A DNA stretch of 64,000 nt from Amycolatopsis deserti (GCF_014653945.1 NZ_BNAU01000002.1:1049914-1113913); one strand, 5' to 3'. Counted from the first letter of the stretch, positions 34,816 through 43,879 are shown. The notes: generated from the sequence alone by a model not told the origin. Program-made: numbers and translations.

Positions 34816-36381
34816 ATGGAACCCACCTCGCAGATCACGCGACCCGACGGCCGGGTGGATCTCAGCGACACCGCGCCGATCCGTGGTAGCCGGTTCTACA
34901 ACGACGAGCTGGCTCCGGTGCCGGTGGAAAAGCGCACCTGGAGCACCTACAACTATTTCGCCCTGTGGATGGGAATGGCGCACAACATTCCCAGCTACGC
35001 GCTCGCCGCGTCGTTGATCGCGCTGGGGATGAACTGGCTCCAGGCGCTGATCACGATCACCCTGGGCAACCTGATCGTGCTCGTCCCGATGCTGCTCAAC
35101 AGCCACGCCGGCACCAAGTACGGGATCCCGTTCCCGGTGTTCGCGCGTGCCTTCTACGGGATCCGGGGCGCGAACCTCGCGGCGCTGCTGCGGGCGTTCA
35201 TCGCCTGCGGCTGGTTCGGCATCCAGACCTGGGTCGGCGGCGAGGCGATCTACATCCTGGTCGGCAAGCTGACCGGGTCCGGGTGGCGCGATGCGGCCGA
35301 GGTGGGCGGCCAGCCGTGGACGCTGTGGCTGTCGTTCGGCGTCTTCTGGGTGGTCCAGATGCTGATCATCTGGCGCGGGATGGAGGCGGTGCGGCGGTTC
35401 GAGAACTGGACCGCGCCTCTGGTGTCGGCCGGGTTCCTGATCCTGCTCGCCTACGTGCTCATCAAGGCGGGCGGCCTCGGCCCGATCCTGTCCGAACCCG
35501 CGAAGCTCGGCTGGGGCACCGGCTTCTGGAAGATCTTCGCGCCGTCGCTGATGGCGATGATCGCGTTCTGGTCGACGCTGTCGCTGAACATGCCGGACTT
35601 CACCCGCTTCGGCGGCAGCCAGCGCAAACAGGCCCGCGGCCAGGTCCTCGGCCTGCCGACCACGATGACGTTCATCGCGATCGTGGCGATCCTGACCACC
35701 TCCGGCGGCCAGGTGCTCTACGGCGAGGCGATCTGGGACCCGGCGCAGCTGGCCGACCGGTTCTCCAGCCCGGCGCTGGTGGTGGTCGCGCTGGTCGCGC
35801 TGGTGCTCGCCACGATCTCGGCGAACCTCGCGGCGAACGTGGTCAGCCCGTCCTACGACTTCTCCAACGCCTTCCCCAAGCGGATCACCTTCGCCGTCGG
35901 CGGCCTGATCACCGGCGTGATCGGCGTGGTGATCATGCCGTGGAAGCTCTACTCCGACCCCGACATCTACATCTTCGCCTGGCTGGGTTTCTACGGCGGC
36001 GTGCTCGGCGCGGTCGCCGGGGTGCTGGTGGCCGGGTACTGGGTCGTCAAGCGCACCAACCTGGACCTGGCCGGGCTCTACGCCGAGGGCGGGCGGTACT
36101 GGTTCCGCGCCGGCTGGAACTGGCGGGCGCTGGTCGCCACCGCCGTGGGTGGGCTGCTGGCGGTCGGCGGCGCCTACACCGCGCCCGGTTCGCAGGGCCC
36201 GTTCCCCGCCGACGGGCTGATCCCGTTCCTCAAGCCCGTCTACGACTACAGCTGGGTCGCCGGTCTGGTCGGCGCCTTCGTCGTCTACCTCGCGCTGTCG
36301 TGGGCGCACCGTCAACCGAAGGAGGAAACCCGTGAGCAGTCTGGTCCGAGCCGCGTTGGTACAGCAGCGGTGGACGGGTGA
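34816..36381 (+). CDS. NCS1-family nucleobase:cation symporter
   Basis: The 521-residue permease has about twelve membrane helices. NCS1 hallmarks are TWSTYNYFALWMGMAHNIPS (TM1), GWFGIQTWVGG (TM3), SLNMPDFTRFG (the substrate-proximal loop) and NLAANVVSPSYDFSNAFP (TM8 region). It likely imports uracil, hydantoin or allantoin; the neighbours favour uracil or dihydropyrimidines. It begins the catabolic operon. Its last 50 bases overlap the next gene, whose strong AGGAGG lies inside this coding region. Confidence 0.93.
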   Translation: MEPTSQITRPDGRVDLSDTAPIRGSRFYNDELAPVPVEKRTWSTYNYFALWMGMAHNIPSYALAASLIALGMNWLQALITITLGNLIVLVPMLLNSHAGTKYGIPFPVFARAFYGIRGANLAALLRAFIACGWFGIQTWVGGEAIYILVGKLTGSGWRDAAEVGGQPWTLWLSFGVFWVVQMLIIWRGMEAVRRFENWTAPLVSAGFLILLAYVLIKAGGLGPILSEPAKLGWGTGFWKIFAPSLMAMIAFWSTLSLNMPDFTRFGGSQRKQARGQVLGLPTTMTFIAIVAILTTSGGQVLYGEAIWDPAQLADRFSSPALVVVALVALVLATISANLAANVVSPSYDFSNAFPKRITFAVGGLITGVIGVVIMPWKLYSDPDIYIFAWLGFYGGVLGAVAGVLVAGYWVVKRTNLDLAGLYAEGGRYWFRAGWNWRALVATAVGGLLAVGGAYTAPGSQGPFPADGLIPFLKPVYDYSWVAGLVGAFVVYLALSWAHRQPKEETREQSGPSRVGTAAVDG

Positions 36382-37174
36382 CAAGGATTCGATGATCGCC
36401 GGCGCGGTCGAGGCGATCGGCACGGCCGCCTCGCAGGGCGCGCAGGTGGTGTGCCTGCAGGAGCTGTTCTACGGCCCGTACTTCTGCCAGGTGCAGGACG
36501 CCGACTACTACTCCTACACCGAGGGCATCCCGGACGGCCCGACGACCAAGCTGCTGCAGGAGGTCGCCGAGCGGCACGGCATCGTGATCGTCGCGCCGAT
36601 GTACGAGGAGGAGCAGGCCGGCGTCTACTACAACACCGCCGCGGTGATCGACGCCGACGGCCGCTACCTGGGCAAGTACCGGAAGAACCACATCCCGCAG
36701 GTCAAGGGCTTCTGGGAGAAGTTCTACTTCCGGCCCGGTAACACCGGCTACCCGGTGTTCGACACCGCGGTCGGCAGGATCGGCGTCTACATCTGCTACG
36801 ACCGGCACTTCCCGGAGGGCTGGCGCGCGCTCGGCCTGGCCGGGGCGAAGATCGTGTTCAACCCGTCGGCGACCAGCCGCGGCCTGTCGCAGTACCTGTG
36901 GCGGCTCGAGCAGCCGGCCGCGGCTGTGGCGAACGAGTACTACGTCGGCGCGATCAACCGGGTCGGCGTGGAACCGCTGGGTGACAACGACTTCTACGGC
37001 CAGACCTACTTCGTGGACCCGCGCGGCGAGCTGGTCGGCGACGCCGCCTCCGACACCGAGGACGAGGTCGTGGTGCGGGACCTGGACATGGACAAGCTGT
37101 CCGAGGTGCGCAACCTCTGGCAGTTCTACCGCGACCGCCGCCCCGACTCCTACGACCCGCTCGTGGCGCCCTGA
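36332..37174 (+). CDS. Beta-ureidopropionase-like nitrilase-superfamily amidohydrolase
   Basis: The 280-residue carbon-nitrogen hydrolase has the catalytic triad Glu44 (CLQELFYGPY), Lys118 (GKYRKNHIP) and Cys155 (GVYICYDRHFPE). By neighbours it should hydrolyse N-carbamoyl-beta-alanine to beta-alanine, CO2 and ammonia, the third step of uracil reduction. N-carbamoylputrescine amidohydrolases are close relatives in sequence. GTG 36332 follows GGAGG and overlaps the transporter gene by 50 bases, giving tight coupling. The dihydropyrimidinase gene follows after 10 nt. Confidence 0.92.
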   Translation: MSSLVRAALVQQRWTGDKDSMIAGAVEAIGTAASQGAQVVCLQELFYGPYFCQVQDADYYSYTEGIPDGPTTKLLQEVAERHGIVIVAPMYEEEQAGVYYNTAAVIDADGRYLGKYRKNHIPQVKGFWEKFYFRPGNTGYPVFDTAVGRIGVYICYDRHFPEGWRALGLAGAKIVFNPSATSRGLSQYLWRLEQPAAAVANEYYVGAINRVGVEPLGDNDFYGQTYFVDPRGELVGDAASDTEDEVVVRDLDMDKLSEVRNLWQFYRDRRPDSYDPLVAP

Positions 37175-37184
37175 GGGAGAACGC

Positions 37185-38570
37185 ATGCGCACGCTGATCA
37201 AGGGCGGCACCGTGCTGTCCACCACCGGGGCGAGCCGCGCGGACGTGCTCGTCGAGGGCGAGACGATCGCCGCCGTCGCCGCGCCCGGGCTGTTCGACAC
37301 CGCGGACGAGGTGATCGACGCGACCGGGAAGTACGTCATGCCCGGCGGCATCGACGCCCACACCCACATGGAGATGCCGTTCGGCGGCACGTTCTCCCAC
37401 GACACCTTCGAAACCGGAACCATCGCCGCGGCGTGGGGCGGCACCACCACGATCATCGATTTCGCGGTGCAGCCCAAGGGATCGACGCTGCAGCCGACGC
37501 TGGACAAGTGGCACGAGAAGGCCGACGGCAACTGCGCCGTCGACTACGGGTTCCACATGATCCTGTCCGACGTCAACGACACCACGCTCAAGGAGATGCA
37601 GACCTGCATCGACGCCGGGGTGTCCAGCTTCAAGATGTTCATGGCCTACCCGGGCGTGTTCTACTCCACCGACGGCGAAATCCTGCGCGCGATGCAGCAG
37701 GCAACCGAGACCGGCGCCACGATCATGATGCACGCGGAGAACGGCATCGCGATCGACCAGCTGGTCGCGCAGGCTCTCGCCGCGGGCAAGGGTGATCCGG
37801 TGCAGCACGGGCTGACCCGGCCGCCGGAGCTGGAGGGCGAGGCGACCTCGCGGGCGATCCGGCTCGCGCAGGTGACCGGCGCGCCGCTCTACATCGTGCA
37901 CCTGTCGGCGTCGCAAGCGCTTGCGGCGGTCGCGGAAGCGCGGAACACGGGCCAGAACGTGTTCGCCGAGACCTGCCCGCAGTACCTGTACCTGTCCATC
38001 GAGGACCTCGCCAAGCCGGACTTCGAGGGCGCGAAGTACGTGGCTTCCCCGCCGCTGCGGGAGAAGTGGCACCAGGGCGACCTGTGGCGGGGCCTGCGCA
38101 CGAACGATCTGAGCGTGGTGTCGACCGACCACTGCCCGTTCTGCTTCAAGGACCAGAAGGAACTCGGCCGCGGGGACTTCTCCAAGATCCCCAACGGGAT
38201 GCCGGGGGTCGAGCACCGGATGGACCTGCTGCACCAGGGAGTGGTGGCCGGCGAGATCTCACTCGGCCGGTGGGTCGAGGCTTGCTCGACGACCCCGGCG
38301 CGGATGTTCGGCCTGTACCCGCGCAAGGGTGTGATCGCGCCCGGCTCGGACGCCGACATCGTGGTCTACGACCCGGCGGCGAAGCAGACGCTGTCCGTCG
38401 AGACGCACCACATGAACGTGGACTACTCGGCGTACGAGGGCTTCGAGATCACCGGCAAGGTCGAGACCGTGCTCTCGCGCGGCAAGGTGATCGTGTCGCC
38501 GTCCGGGTTCTCCGGCAGCGCCGGGCACGGGAAGTTCCTCTCCCGCGACCTGTGCCAGTACCTGAACTAG
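37185..38570 (+). CDS. hydA: Dihydropyrimidinase / hydantoinase
   Basis: The 461-residue amidohydrolase opens dihydrouracil to N-carbamoyl-beta-alanine. It has metal ligands His59 and His61 (GGIDAHTHMEM), the carboxylated Lys150 (SSFKMFMAYPG), His in MMHAEN, His in YIVHLS, and Asp in STDHCPF. The substrate loop IPNGMPGVEHRM is family-typical. It acts in the cytosol as a tetramer in characterised relatives. It lies between the ureidopropionase and the LLM flavoenzyme genes. Confidence 0.95.
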   Translation: MRTLIKGGTVLSTTGASRADVLVEGETIAAVAAPGLFDTADEVIDATGKYVMPGGIDAHTHMEMPFGGTFSHDTFETGTIAAAWGGTTTIIDFAVQPKGSTLQPTLDKWHEKADGNCAVDYGFHMILSDVNDTTLKEMQTCIDAGVSSFKMFMAYPGVFYSTDGEILRAMQQATETGATIMMHAENGIAIDQLVAQALAAGKGDPVQHGLTRPPELEGEATSRAIRLAQVTGAPLYIVHLSASQALAAVAEARNTGQNVFAETCPQYLYLSIEDLAKPDFEGAKYVASPPLREKWHQGDLWRGLRTNDLSVVSTDHCPFCFKDQKELGRGDFSKIPNGMPGVEHRMDLLHQGVVAGEISLGRWVEACSTTPARMFGLYPRKGVIAPGSDADIVVYDPAAKQTLSVETHHMNVDYSAYEGFEITGKVETVLSRGKVIVSPSGFSGSAGHGKFLSRDLCQYLN

Positions 38571-38580
38571 GGAGCCGGTC

Positions 38581-39576
38581 ATGGACTTCGGTGTGGTGCT
38601 GCAGACGGATCCGCCCGCGCGCGAGGTGATCCGGCTGATGAAGGCCGCGGAGGACTGCGGGTTCGGCTACGGCTGGACCTTCGACTCCGTGGTGCTGTGG
38701 CAGGAGCCGTTCGTCATCTACTCGCAGATCCTGGCCGCCACCTCGGCGATGACGGTCGGGCCGATGGTGACCAGCCCGGGCACCCGGGACTGGTCGGTGC
38801 TCGCGTCGCTGTTCGCCACGCTGAACGACATGTTCGGCAACCGCACGGTGTGCGGGATCGGGCGCGGCGACTCGGCGCACCGGGTGATCGGCAAGCGTCC
38901 GTCCACTTTGGCCACGGTCCGGGAGGCGATGCACGCGATCAAGGAGCTGGCCGAGGGCCGGGAGGTCGTGCTCGGCGACACCCCGGTGCGGATCCCGTGG
39001 GTGCGCGGCGGGCGGCTGGAGATGTGGATGGCGGGCTACGGGCCGAAGGCGCTGCGGCTGGCCGGCGAGCACGCCGACGGGTTCATCCTGCAGTGCGCCG
39101 ACCCGGCGATCGCGGAGTGGACCATCGGCTCGGTCCGGGAGGCGGCGCGGGCGGCGGGACGGGACCCGGCGGGCATCACGATCTGCGTCGCCGCACCCGC
39201 CTACGTCGGGGACGACCTGCCGCACCAGCGGGACCAGCTGCGGTGGTTCGGCGGGATGGTCGGCAACCACGTCGCCGACCTGGTCGCCCGCTACGGCGAG
39301 TCCGGCCCGGTGCCGCACGAGCTGACCGACTACATCCGCGAGCGGCAGGGCTACGACTACGCCCACCACGGCAAGGCGGGCAACCCGTCGACCGACTTCG
39401 TCCCGGACGAGATCGTCGACCGGTTCTGCCTGACCGGACCACCCGGTGCGCACGTCGCCCGGCTGCAGGAACTGGCCGCGCTGGGGGTCGACCAGTTCGC
39501 CGTGTACCTGATGCACGACCAGCGCGAACAGACCCTGCACGCCTACGGCGAGGAGATCATCGGCAAGCTCGGGTAG
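38581..39576 (+). CDS. LLM-class flavin/F420-dependent oxidoreductase (TIGR03842-like)
   Basis: The 331-residue TIM-barrel luciferase-like enzyme begins MDFGVVLQTDPPAREVI. It has TSPGTRDWSVLASLF, GIGRGDSAHRVIGK (cofactor phosphate region) and MWMAGYGPKALRLAG. Members usually use F420 or FMN. It starts 10 nt after the dihydropyrimidinase and is the last gene of the transporter-ureidopropionase-dihydropyrimidinase operon. The locus lacks a recognisable dihydropyrimidine dehydrogenase, so this enzyme could supply the uracil reduction step. That reaction is inference, not known for the family. Confidence 0.88.
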   Translation: MDFGVVLQTDPPAREVIRLMKAAEDCGFGYGWTFDSVVLWQEPFVIYSQILAATSAMTVGPMVTSPGTRDWSVLASLFATLNDMFGNRTVCGIGRGDSAHRVIGKRPSTLATVREAMHAIKELAEGREVVLGDTPVRIPWVRGGRLEMWMAGYGPKALRLAGEHADGFILQCADPAIAEWTIGSVREAARAAGRDPAGITICVAAPAYVGDDLPHQRDQLRWFGGMVGNHVADLVARYGESGPVPHELTDYIRERQGYDYAHHGKAGNPSTDFVPDEIVDRFCLTGPPGAHVARLQELAALGVDQFAVYLMHDQREQTLHAYGEEIIGKLG

Positions 39577-39581
39577 GCACC

Positions 39582-39614
39582 CGCCGGGTGGCGGGCAACA
39601 TCCGCCACCCGGCG
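39582..39614 (+). terminator. Hairpin terminator after the pyrimidine operon
   Basis: A perfect inverted repeat has 13-bp arms, CGCCGGGTGGCGG (39582-39594) and its complement (39602-39614), with a 7-base loop, beginning 6 nt after the LLM stop. It separates the catabolic operon from the following hydrolase gene. Confidence 0.75.
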
Positions 39615-39668
39615 CCTGCCTGGCGGGTGACCATGGGGGTCCACACTGTGGTGATTCCAGGAGGCCCG

Positions 39669-40637
39669 ATGACCACCAGCACCCCGTACGGCCCGCCGCC
39701 CGCGTTCGACCCCGAAGCCGCGGCCATGCTCGCCGTCATCGCCGAGGAGGTCCCGCCGGCGATCACCGCGGACATGATCCCCGCGCTGCGCGAGGCCAGG
39801 AGCGCGCGCCTGCTCTCCGACGAGGAGCTGAGCCGGGACGGGCTGCTCGAGATGGTGGACCGGCGGGTTTCGGACGAGGTGTCCGTGCTGGTCGCCCGGC
39901 CCGTGGGCCTGCGGACGCCGGCCCCGGGGATCTTCTGGATCCACGGCGGCGGCATGATCGTGGGCACCAACCGGGTCGGGATCGAGGAGCCGCTGGACTG
40001 GGCGGTCGAGCTGGGGCTCGTCGTGGTGTCGGTGGAGTACCGGCTGGCGCCCGAGCACCCGCATCCGGTGCCGGTCGAGGACTGCTACGCCGGGCTGCGG
40101 TGGACCCACGAGCACGCCGAAGAGCTGGGCATCGACCCGGCGCGGCTGGTCGTGGCCGGCGGCAGCGCGGGCGGTGGCCTGGGCGCGGCCGTCGCCCTGA
40201 TGGCCCGGGACCGCGGCGGACCGCGGCTGGCGGGTCAGCTGCTGATCGCGCCCATGCTCGACGACCGCAACGAGACCCCGTCCACCCACCAGATGAAGGG
40301 GCTCGGCGTGTGGGACCGCACGTCGAACGAGACCGGCTGGACGGCCCTGCTGGGTGAGGCGCGCGGCGGCCCGGACGTCTCCCCCTACGCCGCGCCCGCG
40401 CGCGCCAGCGACCTGTCCGGGCTCCCGCCGGCGTACATCGACGTCGGCTCGGCCGAGTCGTTCCGCGACGAGGACGTCGACTACGCCCAGCGCATCTGGC
40501 TCGCGGGCGGCGCGGCCGAGCTGCACGTGTGGCCGGGCGGCTACCACGGTTTCGACGCGTTCGCGCCGCAGGCCGTGCTCTCCCAGGAGGCCCGCGCCAC
40601 CCGGCTCCGGTGGCTGCGCCGGATCCTCGCGGAGTGA
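39669..40637 (+). CDS. Alpha/beta hydrolase, HSL-type esterase
   Basis: The 322-residue hydrolase has the hormone-sensitive-lipase features: oxyanion-hole FWIHGGGMIVG, nucleophile motif VVAGGSAGGG (Ser in GGSAG), acid region YIDVGSAESFRDED and the catalytic His in GGYHGFDAF. It should cleave small esters. ATG 39669 is chosen because AGGAGG lies 6 nt upstream. It follows the operon terminator, so it is likely a separate unit; the regulator-like gene 12 nt downstream may be co-transcribed. Confidence 0.92.
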   Translation: MTTSTPYGPPPAFDPEAAAMLAVIAEEVPPAITADMIPALREARSARLLSDEELSRDGLLEMVDRRVSDEVSVLVARPVGLRTPAPGIFWIHGGGMIVGTNRVGIEEPLDWAVELGLVVVSVEYRLAPEHPHPVPVEDCYAGLRWTHEHAEELGIDPARLVVAGGSAGGGLGAAVALMARDRGGPRLAGQLLIAPMLDDRNETPSTHQMKGLGVWDRTSNETGWTALLGEARGGPDVSPYAAPARASDLSGLPPAYIDVGSAESFRDEDVDYAQRIWLAGGAAELHVWPGGYHGFDAFAPQAVLSQEARATRLRWLRRILAE

Positions 40638-40649
40638 CACCATGGACGC

Positions 40650-41585
40650 GTGAGAGAGCTGGCAGGGCGGCTGGCCGCACTCGACCCGGAGGCGGGCGCC
40701 GCGGTCAAGGTGATCGCCTACTTCGACCGCCTCGTCGACGGGCACGCGGGGCTGGAAGCGCTGGTCCGCGGAGCGGCGACGCTCGCGTCCTGCCCCGCCC
40801 GGCTGGACGTGCCCGGGCACTGGGTGCGGGTGACGGCGGACGGACGGCGGACGGCCGCGGACGGTGCGCTCGACCCGGACTGGCCCGGGATGGGCGGGTT
40901 GTGGCTGGAACGGCCGGGCCCGCCCTCCGCCGTGGACGCGATGATCCTGGAACGCGCCGCCGCCGCGATCCGGCTCGTGCTGGAGCGCGACCGCGTGCCC
41001 GAGCCGGTCGAGATCGTGCTGGACGACACGGCGTCACCGGAGGCGCGGCAGAAGGCGGCGCGCCGGCTGGGCCTGTCGAAGACCGCCCGCGCCATCGCCT
41101 ACGCCGACGGGACCACGGGCGTGATGATCACCGCGCCGGCCGGTGCCCGCGCGGGAATCGGCCCCGTGGTGCCCGTACTGGACCTGCCCGCGTCGCTGGC
41201 CGCGGCACGGACGGCGTTGCGCTTCACCGCCGAAGGCACGTCGGAGGATCCGGGCCCGCGCGTGGTCCGGTTCGACGAACTGGGCGGGCTGGCGGTGCTC
41301 GCCGAGGCCGTCGGGCCGGGCAGTGAACCCGTGCCGGACGTGCGGGCCCTGGAGCGCGCGGCCGCGTCGGCCCCCTGGATGCTCGCCACGCTCGACGCCG
41401 TCGCCACCAGCGCGAGCCTGCGCGCGGCGGCCGCCGCGCTGACCGTGCACCACTCGACGTTGCAGGACCGGCTGGCCCACGCGAAAACGCTGCTGGGCTG
41501 GTCGGTGCACGAGCCGTCCGGACGCCTGCGGTTGCAGCTCGCGCTGGCGCTGCGGCGGCTGCACCGTCAGCCGACGACCGCCTGA
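40650..41585 (+). CDS. Transcriptional regulator with PucR-type C-terminal HTH
   Basis: The 311-residue protein has a poorly conserved N-terminal ligand domain and a C-terminal helix-turn-helix resembling HTH_30 (LRAAAAALTVHHSTLQDRLAHAKTLLG, described as a motif near residues 252-278). It is shorter than classical PucR and lacks the N-terminal PucR domain. It starts with GTG 12 nt after the esterase. Its last 19 bases overlap the convergent serine hydrolase gene. Confidence 0.78.
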   Translation: MRELAGRLAALDPEAGAAVKVIAYFDRLVDGHAGLEALVRGAATLASCPARLDVPGHWVRVTADGRRTAADGALDPDWPGMGGLWLERPGPPSAVDAMILERAAAAIRLVLERDRVPEPVEIVLDDTASPEARQKAARRLGLSKTARAIAYADGTTGVMITAPAGARAGIGPVVPVLDLPASLAAARTALRFTAEGTSEDPGPRVVRFDELGGLAVLAEAVGPGSEPVPDVRALERAAASAPWMLATLDAVATSASLRAAAAALTVHHSTLQDRLAHAKTLLGWSVHEPSGRLRLQLALALRRLHRQPTTA

Positions 41586-42799
41586 TACACCAACTGCCGC
41601 AGGTACTGCCGGAGCGGGTGGGTGTTCGACGGCAGCAGCTGCGTGAAGAACAGCGCCGTGATCTCCTCGGCCAGATCGACCCAGAACGCCGTGCTCGCCG
41701 CGCCACCCCAGGCGTATTCGCCCTTGCTGGACAGGGTTTTCGCCTTCACCGGATCCTCCAGGACGGAGAACCCGAGCCCGAACCCGAAGCCGTGGAAGGG
41801 CATTTCAGCGAACAGCGGACGGCCGTAGGCCTCCAGGTCCACGCCGCCGGGCAGGTGGTTGCTCGCCATCAGGCCGACCGTGCGCGGGCCGAGCAGCCGG
41901 ACGCCGTCGAGTTCGCCGCCGCCCAGCAGGAACTGGGTGAACCGGTGGTAGTCGGCCGCGGTGGACACCAGCCCGCCGCCACCGGACAGGCACGCGGGTT
42001 TCGCCAATCCACTCCGGCCGAAAGCGTCGTTGCGGACGGCCTTGCGCGTGCTGGGATCCGGCACGTACAGCGCCGCGAACTTCTCGGTGGAGTCGGTGGC
42101 GAAGCCGGTGCTGCCCATGCCCAGCGGCTCGAAAATGCGCTGAGCGAAGAACTCGTCGAGGGGCTGCCCGGACACGACTTCGACGAGCCGGCCGAGAACG
42201 TCAGTGGCGACCGAGTAGTTCCACTCCGCGCCCGGCTGGAAGACCAGCGGCAGCTCGGCCCACCGCCGCGTGCACTCGGCGAGGTCGGCGCCGGGCGGGG
42301 TCCCCCACTCGAAGCCGTGCGCGCGGTAGATCGCGTCGACCGGATGCGCGTGGTGGAACCCGTACGTGAGCCCGGCGGTGTGGGTGAGCAGGTGCCACAC
42401 GCGGATCGGCTCGGTGGCCGGTTCGGTGACCGGCTTGAGCGCCGAGCCCTTGACGTACACGCGCGGCTCGGCGAACTCCGGCAGCCAGCGCGCGATCGGG
42501 TCGGTCAGCTCGAACGCGCCCTCCTCGTACAGGATCATCGCGGCGACGGACGTGATCGGCTTGGTCATCGAGAAGATGCGCCAGCGCGTGTCCACCTCGA
42601 CCGGCAGGCCCGCTTCGACGTCCCGGTGGCCGCGCCGCGCGAGGTAGGCGACCTTCCCCCGCCGCGCGACGACGGTCAGGTACCCGGGCAGCAACCCGTC
42701 GTCGACGTACCGGGCGAAGTGCTCGTCGATGCGGTCCAGCCGCCGCGCGTCGAACCCCACCTCGGCGGGGTCGGTGTCCACCTTCAGCTCCGTTGCCAT
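41567..42799 (-). CDS. Serine hydrolase of the class C beta-lactamase/esterase family
   Basis: The 410-residue protein has the SxxK nucleophile in FSMTKPITSV and the YxN-type tyrosine in WNYSVATD, plus WGGAAST near the third box, typical of EstB-like beta-lactamase-fold esterases. There is no signal peptide, so a cytosolic esterase or amidase is more likely than a beta-lactamase. It is divergent from the LacI gene and shares a 60-base control region with it. Confidence 0.9.
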   Translation of the reverse strand: MATELKVDTDPAEVGFDARRLDRIDEHFARYVDDGLLPGYLTVVARRGKVAYLARRGHRDVEAGLPVEVDTRWRIFSMTKPITSVAAMILYEEGAFELTDPIARWLPEFAEPRVYVKGSALKPVTEPATEPIRVWHLLTHTAGLTYGFHHAHPVDAIYRAHGFEWGTPPGADLAECTRRWAELPLVFQPGAEWNYSVATDVLGRLVEVVSGQPLDEFFAQRIFEPLGMGSTGFATDSTEKFAALYVPDPSTRKAVRNDAFGRSGLAKPACLSGGGGLVSTAADYHRFTQFLLGGGELDGVRLLGPRTVGLMASNHLPGGVDLEAYGRPLFAEMPFHGFGFGLGFSVLEDPVKAKTLSSKGEYAWGGAASTAFWVDLAEEITALFFTQLLPSNTHPLRQYLRQLVYQAVVG

Positions 42800-42871
42800 G
42801 ATCTGGTTCTACTCCAGCCGGGCTTGACAGACCAGATCCACGGCTGACATCGTTTAGTTATGCGCATAACT
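42800..42871. promoter_or_regulatory. LacI promoter and operators
   Basis: TTGACA (42824-42829) with CATCGT (42848-42853) gives a promoter whose start point would be about 42860, the A of the LacI ATG, so the mRNA is probably leaderless. The perfect 16-bp palindrome AGTTATGCGCATAACT (42856-42871), with the central CG typical of LacI-family operators, covers that start and the ATG itself. A second inverted repeat, GATCTGGT-N23-ACCAGATC (42800-42838), brackets the -35 box. Confidence 0.6.
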
Positions 42872-43852
42872 GAGCCCGGCAGGCCACGCCGGGTCTCGCA
42901 GGCGGACATCGCGCGCCGCGCCGGGGTCACCCAGGCGGCGGTGTCGCTGATCCTGCGCGACAAGGCGACGACCATCCCGGAGGAGACCCGGCGGCGGGTG
43001 CTCGACATCGCCCGGGAGATGGGCTACCGCGCCGATCCGCTCGCGCGGCGCCTGGCGAAGGGGCGCAGCCAGCTGCTCGGGATCTTCACCTACGAGCGCG
43101 TGTTCGGCACCGCGCAGCGCAGCCTCTACCACCCGTTCCTGCTGGGCATCGAGGAAGCCGCCGAGGAGTCCGGCAACGACCTGCTGCTGTTCACCAGCGC
43201 CGCGATGTCCGGGCCGGTGCGCAGCATCTACGCCGGCGGCGAGAACAAGCTGCGCTTGGTGGACGGCGCCGTGCTGCTCGGGCGCGACGAGATCCCCGCC
43301 GACCTGGAGCAGCTGGTGGACGAGCGGTACCCGTTCGTGTTCATCGGGCGGCGGTTCCTCGACGACGGGCGCGAGGTGCCCAACGTGTCGCCGGACTACC
43401 GGGGCGCGGGGCGCGTGCTGGCCGGCCGGATCGCCGCGCTCGGTCACCGCGAGGTGCGGTACGTGGGCGCCAATTCCGGTCTGCCCGCGACGGCCGACCG
43501 GCTCGCCGGGCTGCGCGACGGTGATCTCGTGGTGTCGTCGTCCTTCCCCAAGCTCGACGAGATCTCCCCCGCGTTCGTGCGGGAACTGCGCGAAAGCGGG
43601 GTCACCGCCGTGGTCGCCGAGAACGTCGACTACGCCGAGGCGATGCGGAACGTGGCCGCCGACCTGCCGATCGCCGTCGCCGGGATCTCCGAGGAGGACG
43701 CGGACGAGCACTGGTCGGGCTACGGCATTCCCGGCCGCCTGGTCGGGCGCCGCGCGCTGGAGCAGCTGCTGGCCGCGGTGGAAGGCGACGGCGACACGAT
43801 CAGCACCGTCGACTGCCCCCAGCACGAGGGGACCACGCTCACCCGCGCCTGA
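42860..43852 (+). CDS. LacI-family transcriptional repressor
   Basis: The 330-residue protein has the LacI headpiece (VSQADIARRAGVTQAAVSLIL at about 12-32, with the hinge ADPLARRLAKGRSQLLGIF) and a periplasmic-binding-protein-like sugar domain. It is the first gene of an operon with a sugar ABC importer. The start codon lies within its own probable operator. The ligand-binding domain would bind the imported sugar or a derivative; the sugar cannot be read from the sequence. Confidence 0.93.
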   Translation: MRITEPGRPRRVSQADIARRAGVTQAAVSLILRDKATTIPEETRRRVLDIAREMGYRADPLARRLAKGRSQLLGIFTYERVFGTAQRSLYHPFLLGIEEAAEESGNDLLLFTSAAMSGPVRSIYAGGENKLRLVDGAVLLGRDEIPADLEQLVDERYPFVFIGRRFLDDGREVPNVSPDYRGAGRVLAGRIAALGHREVRYVGANSGLPATADRLAGLRDGDLVVSSSFPKLDEISPAFVRELRESGVTAVVAENVDYAEAMRNVAADLPIAVAGISEEDADEHWSGYGIPGRLVGRRALEQLLAAVEGDGDTISTVDCPQHEGTTLTRA

Positions 43853-43879
43853 CCCTGCCGACCCCAACGGAGAGGTTGC

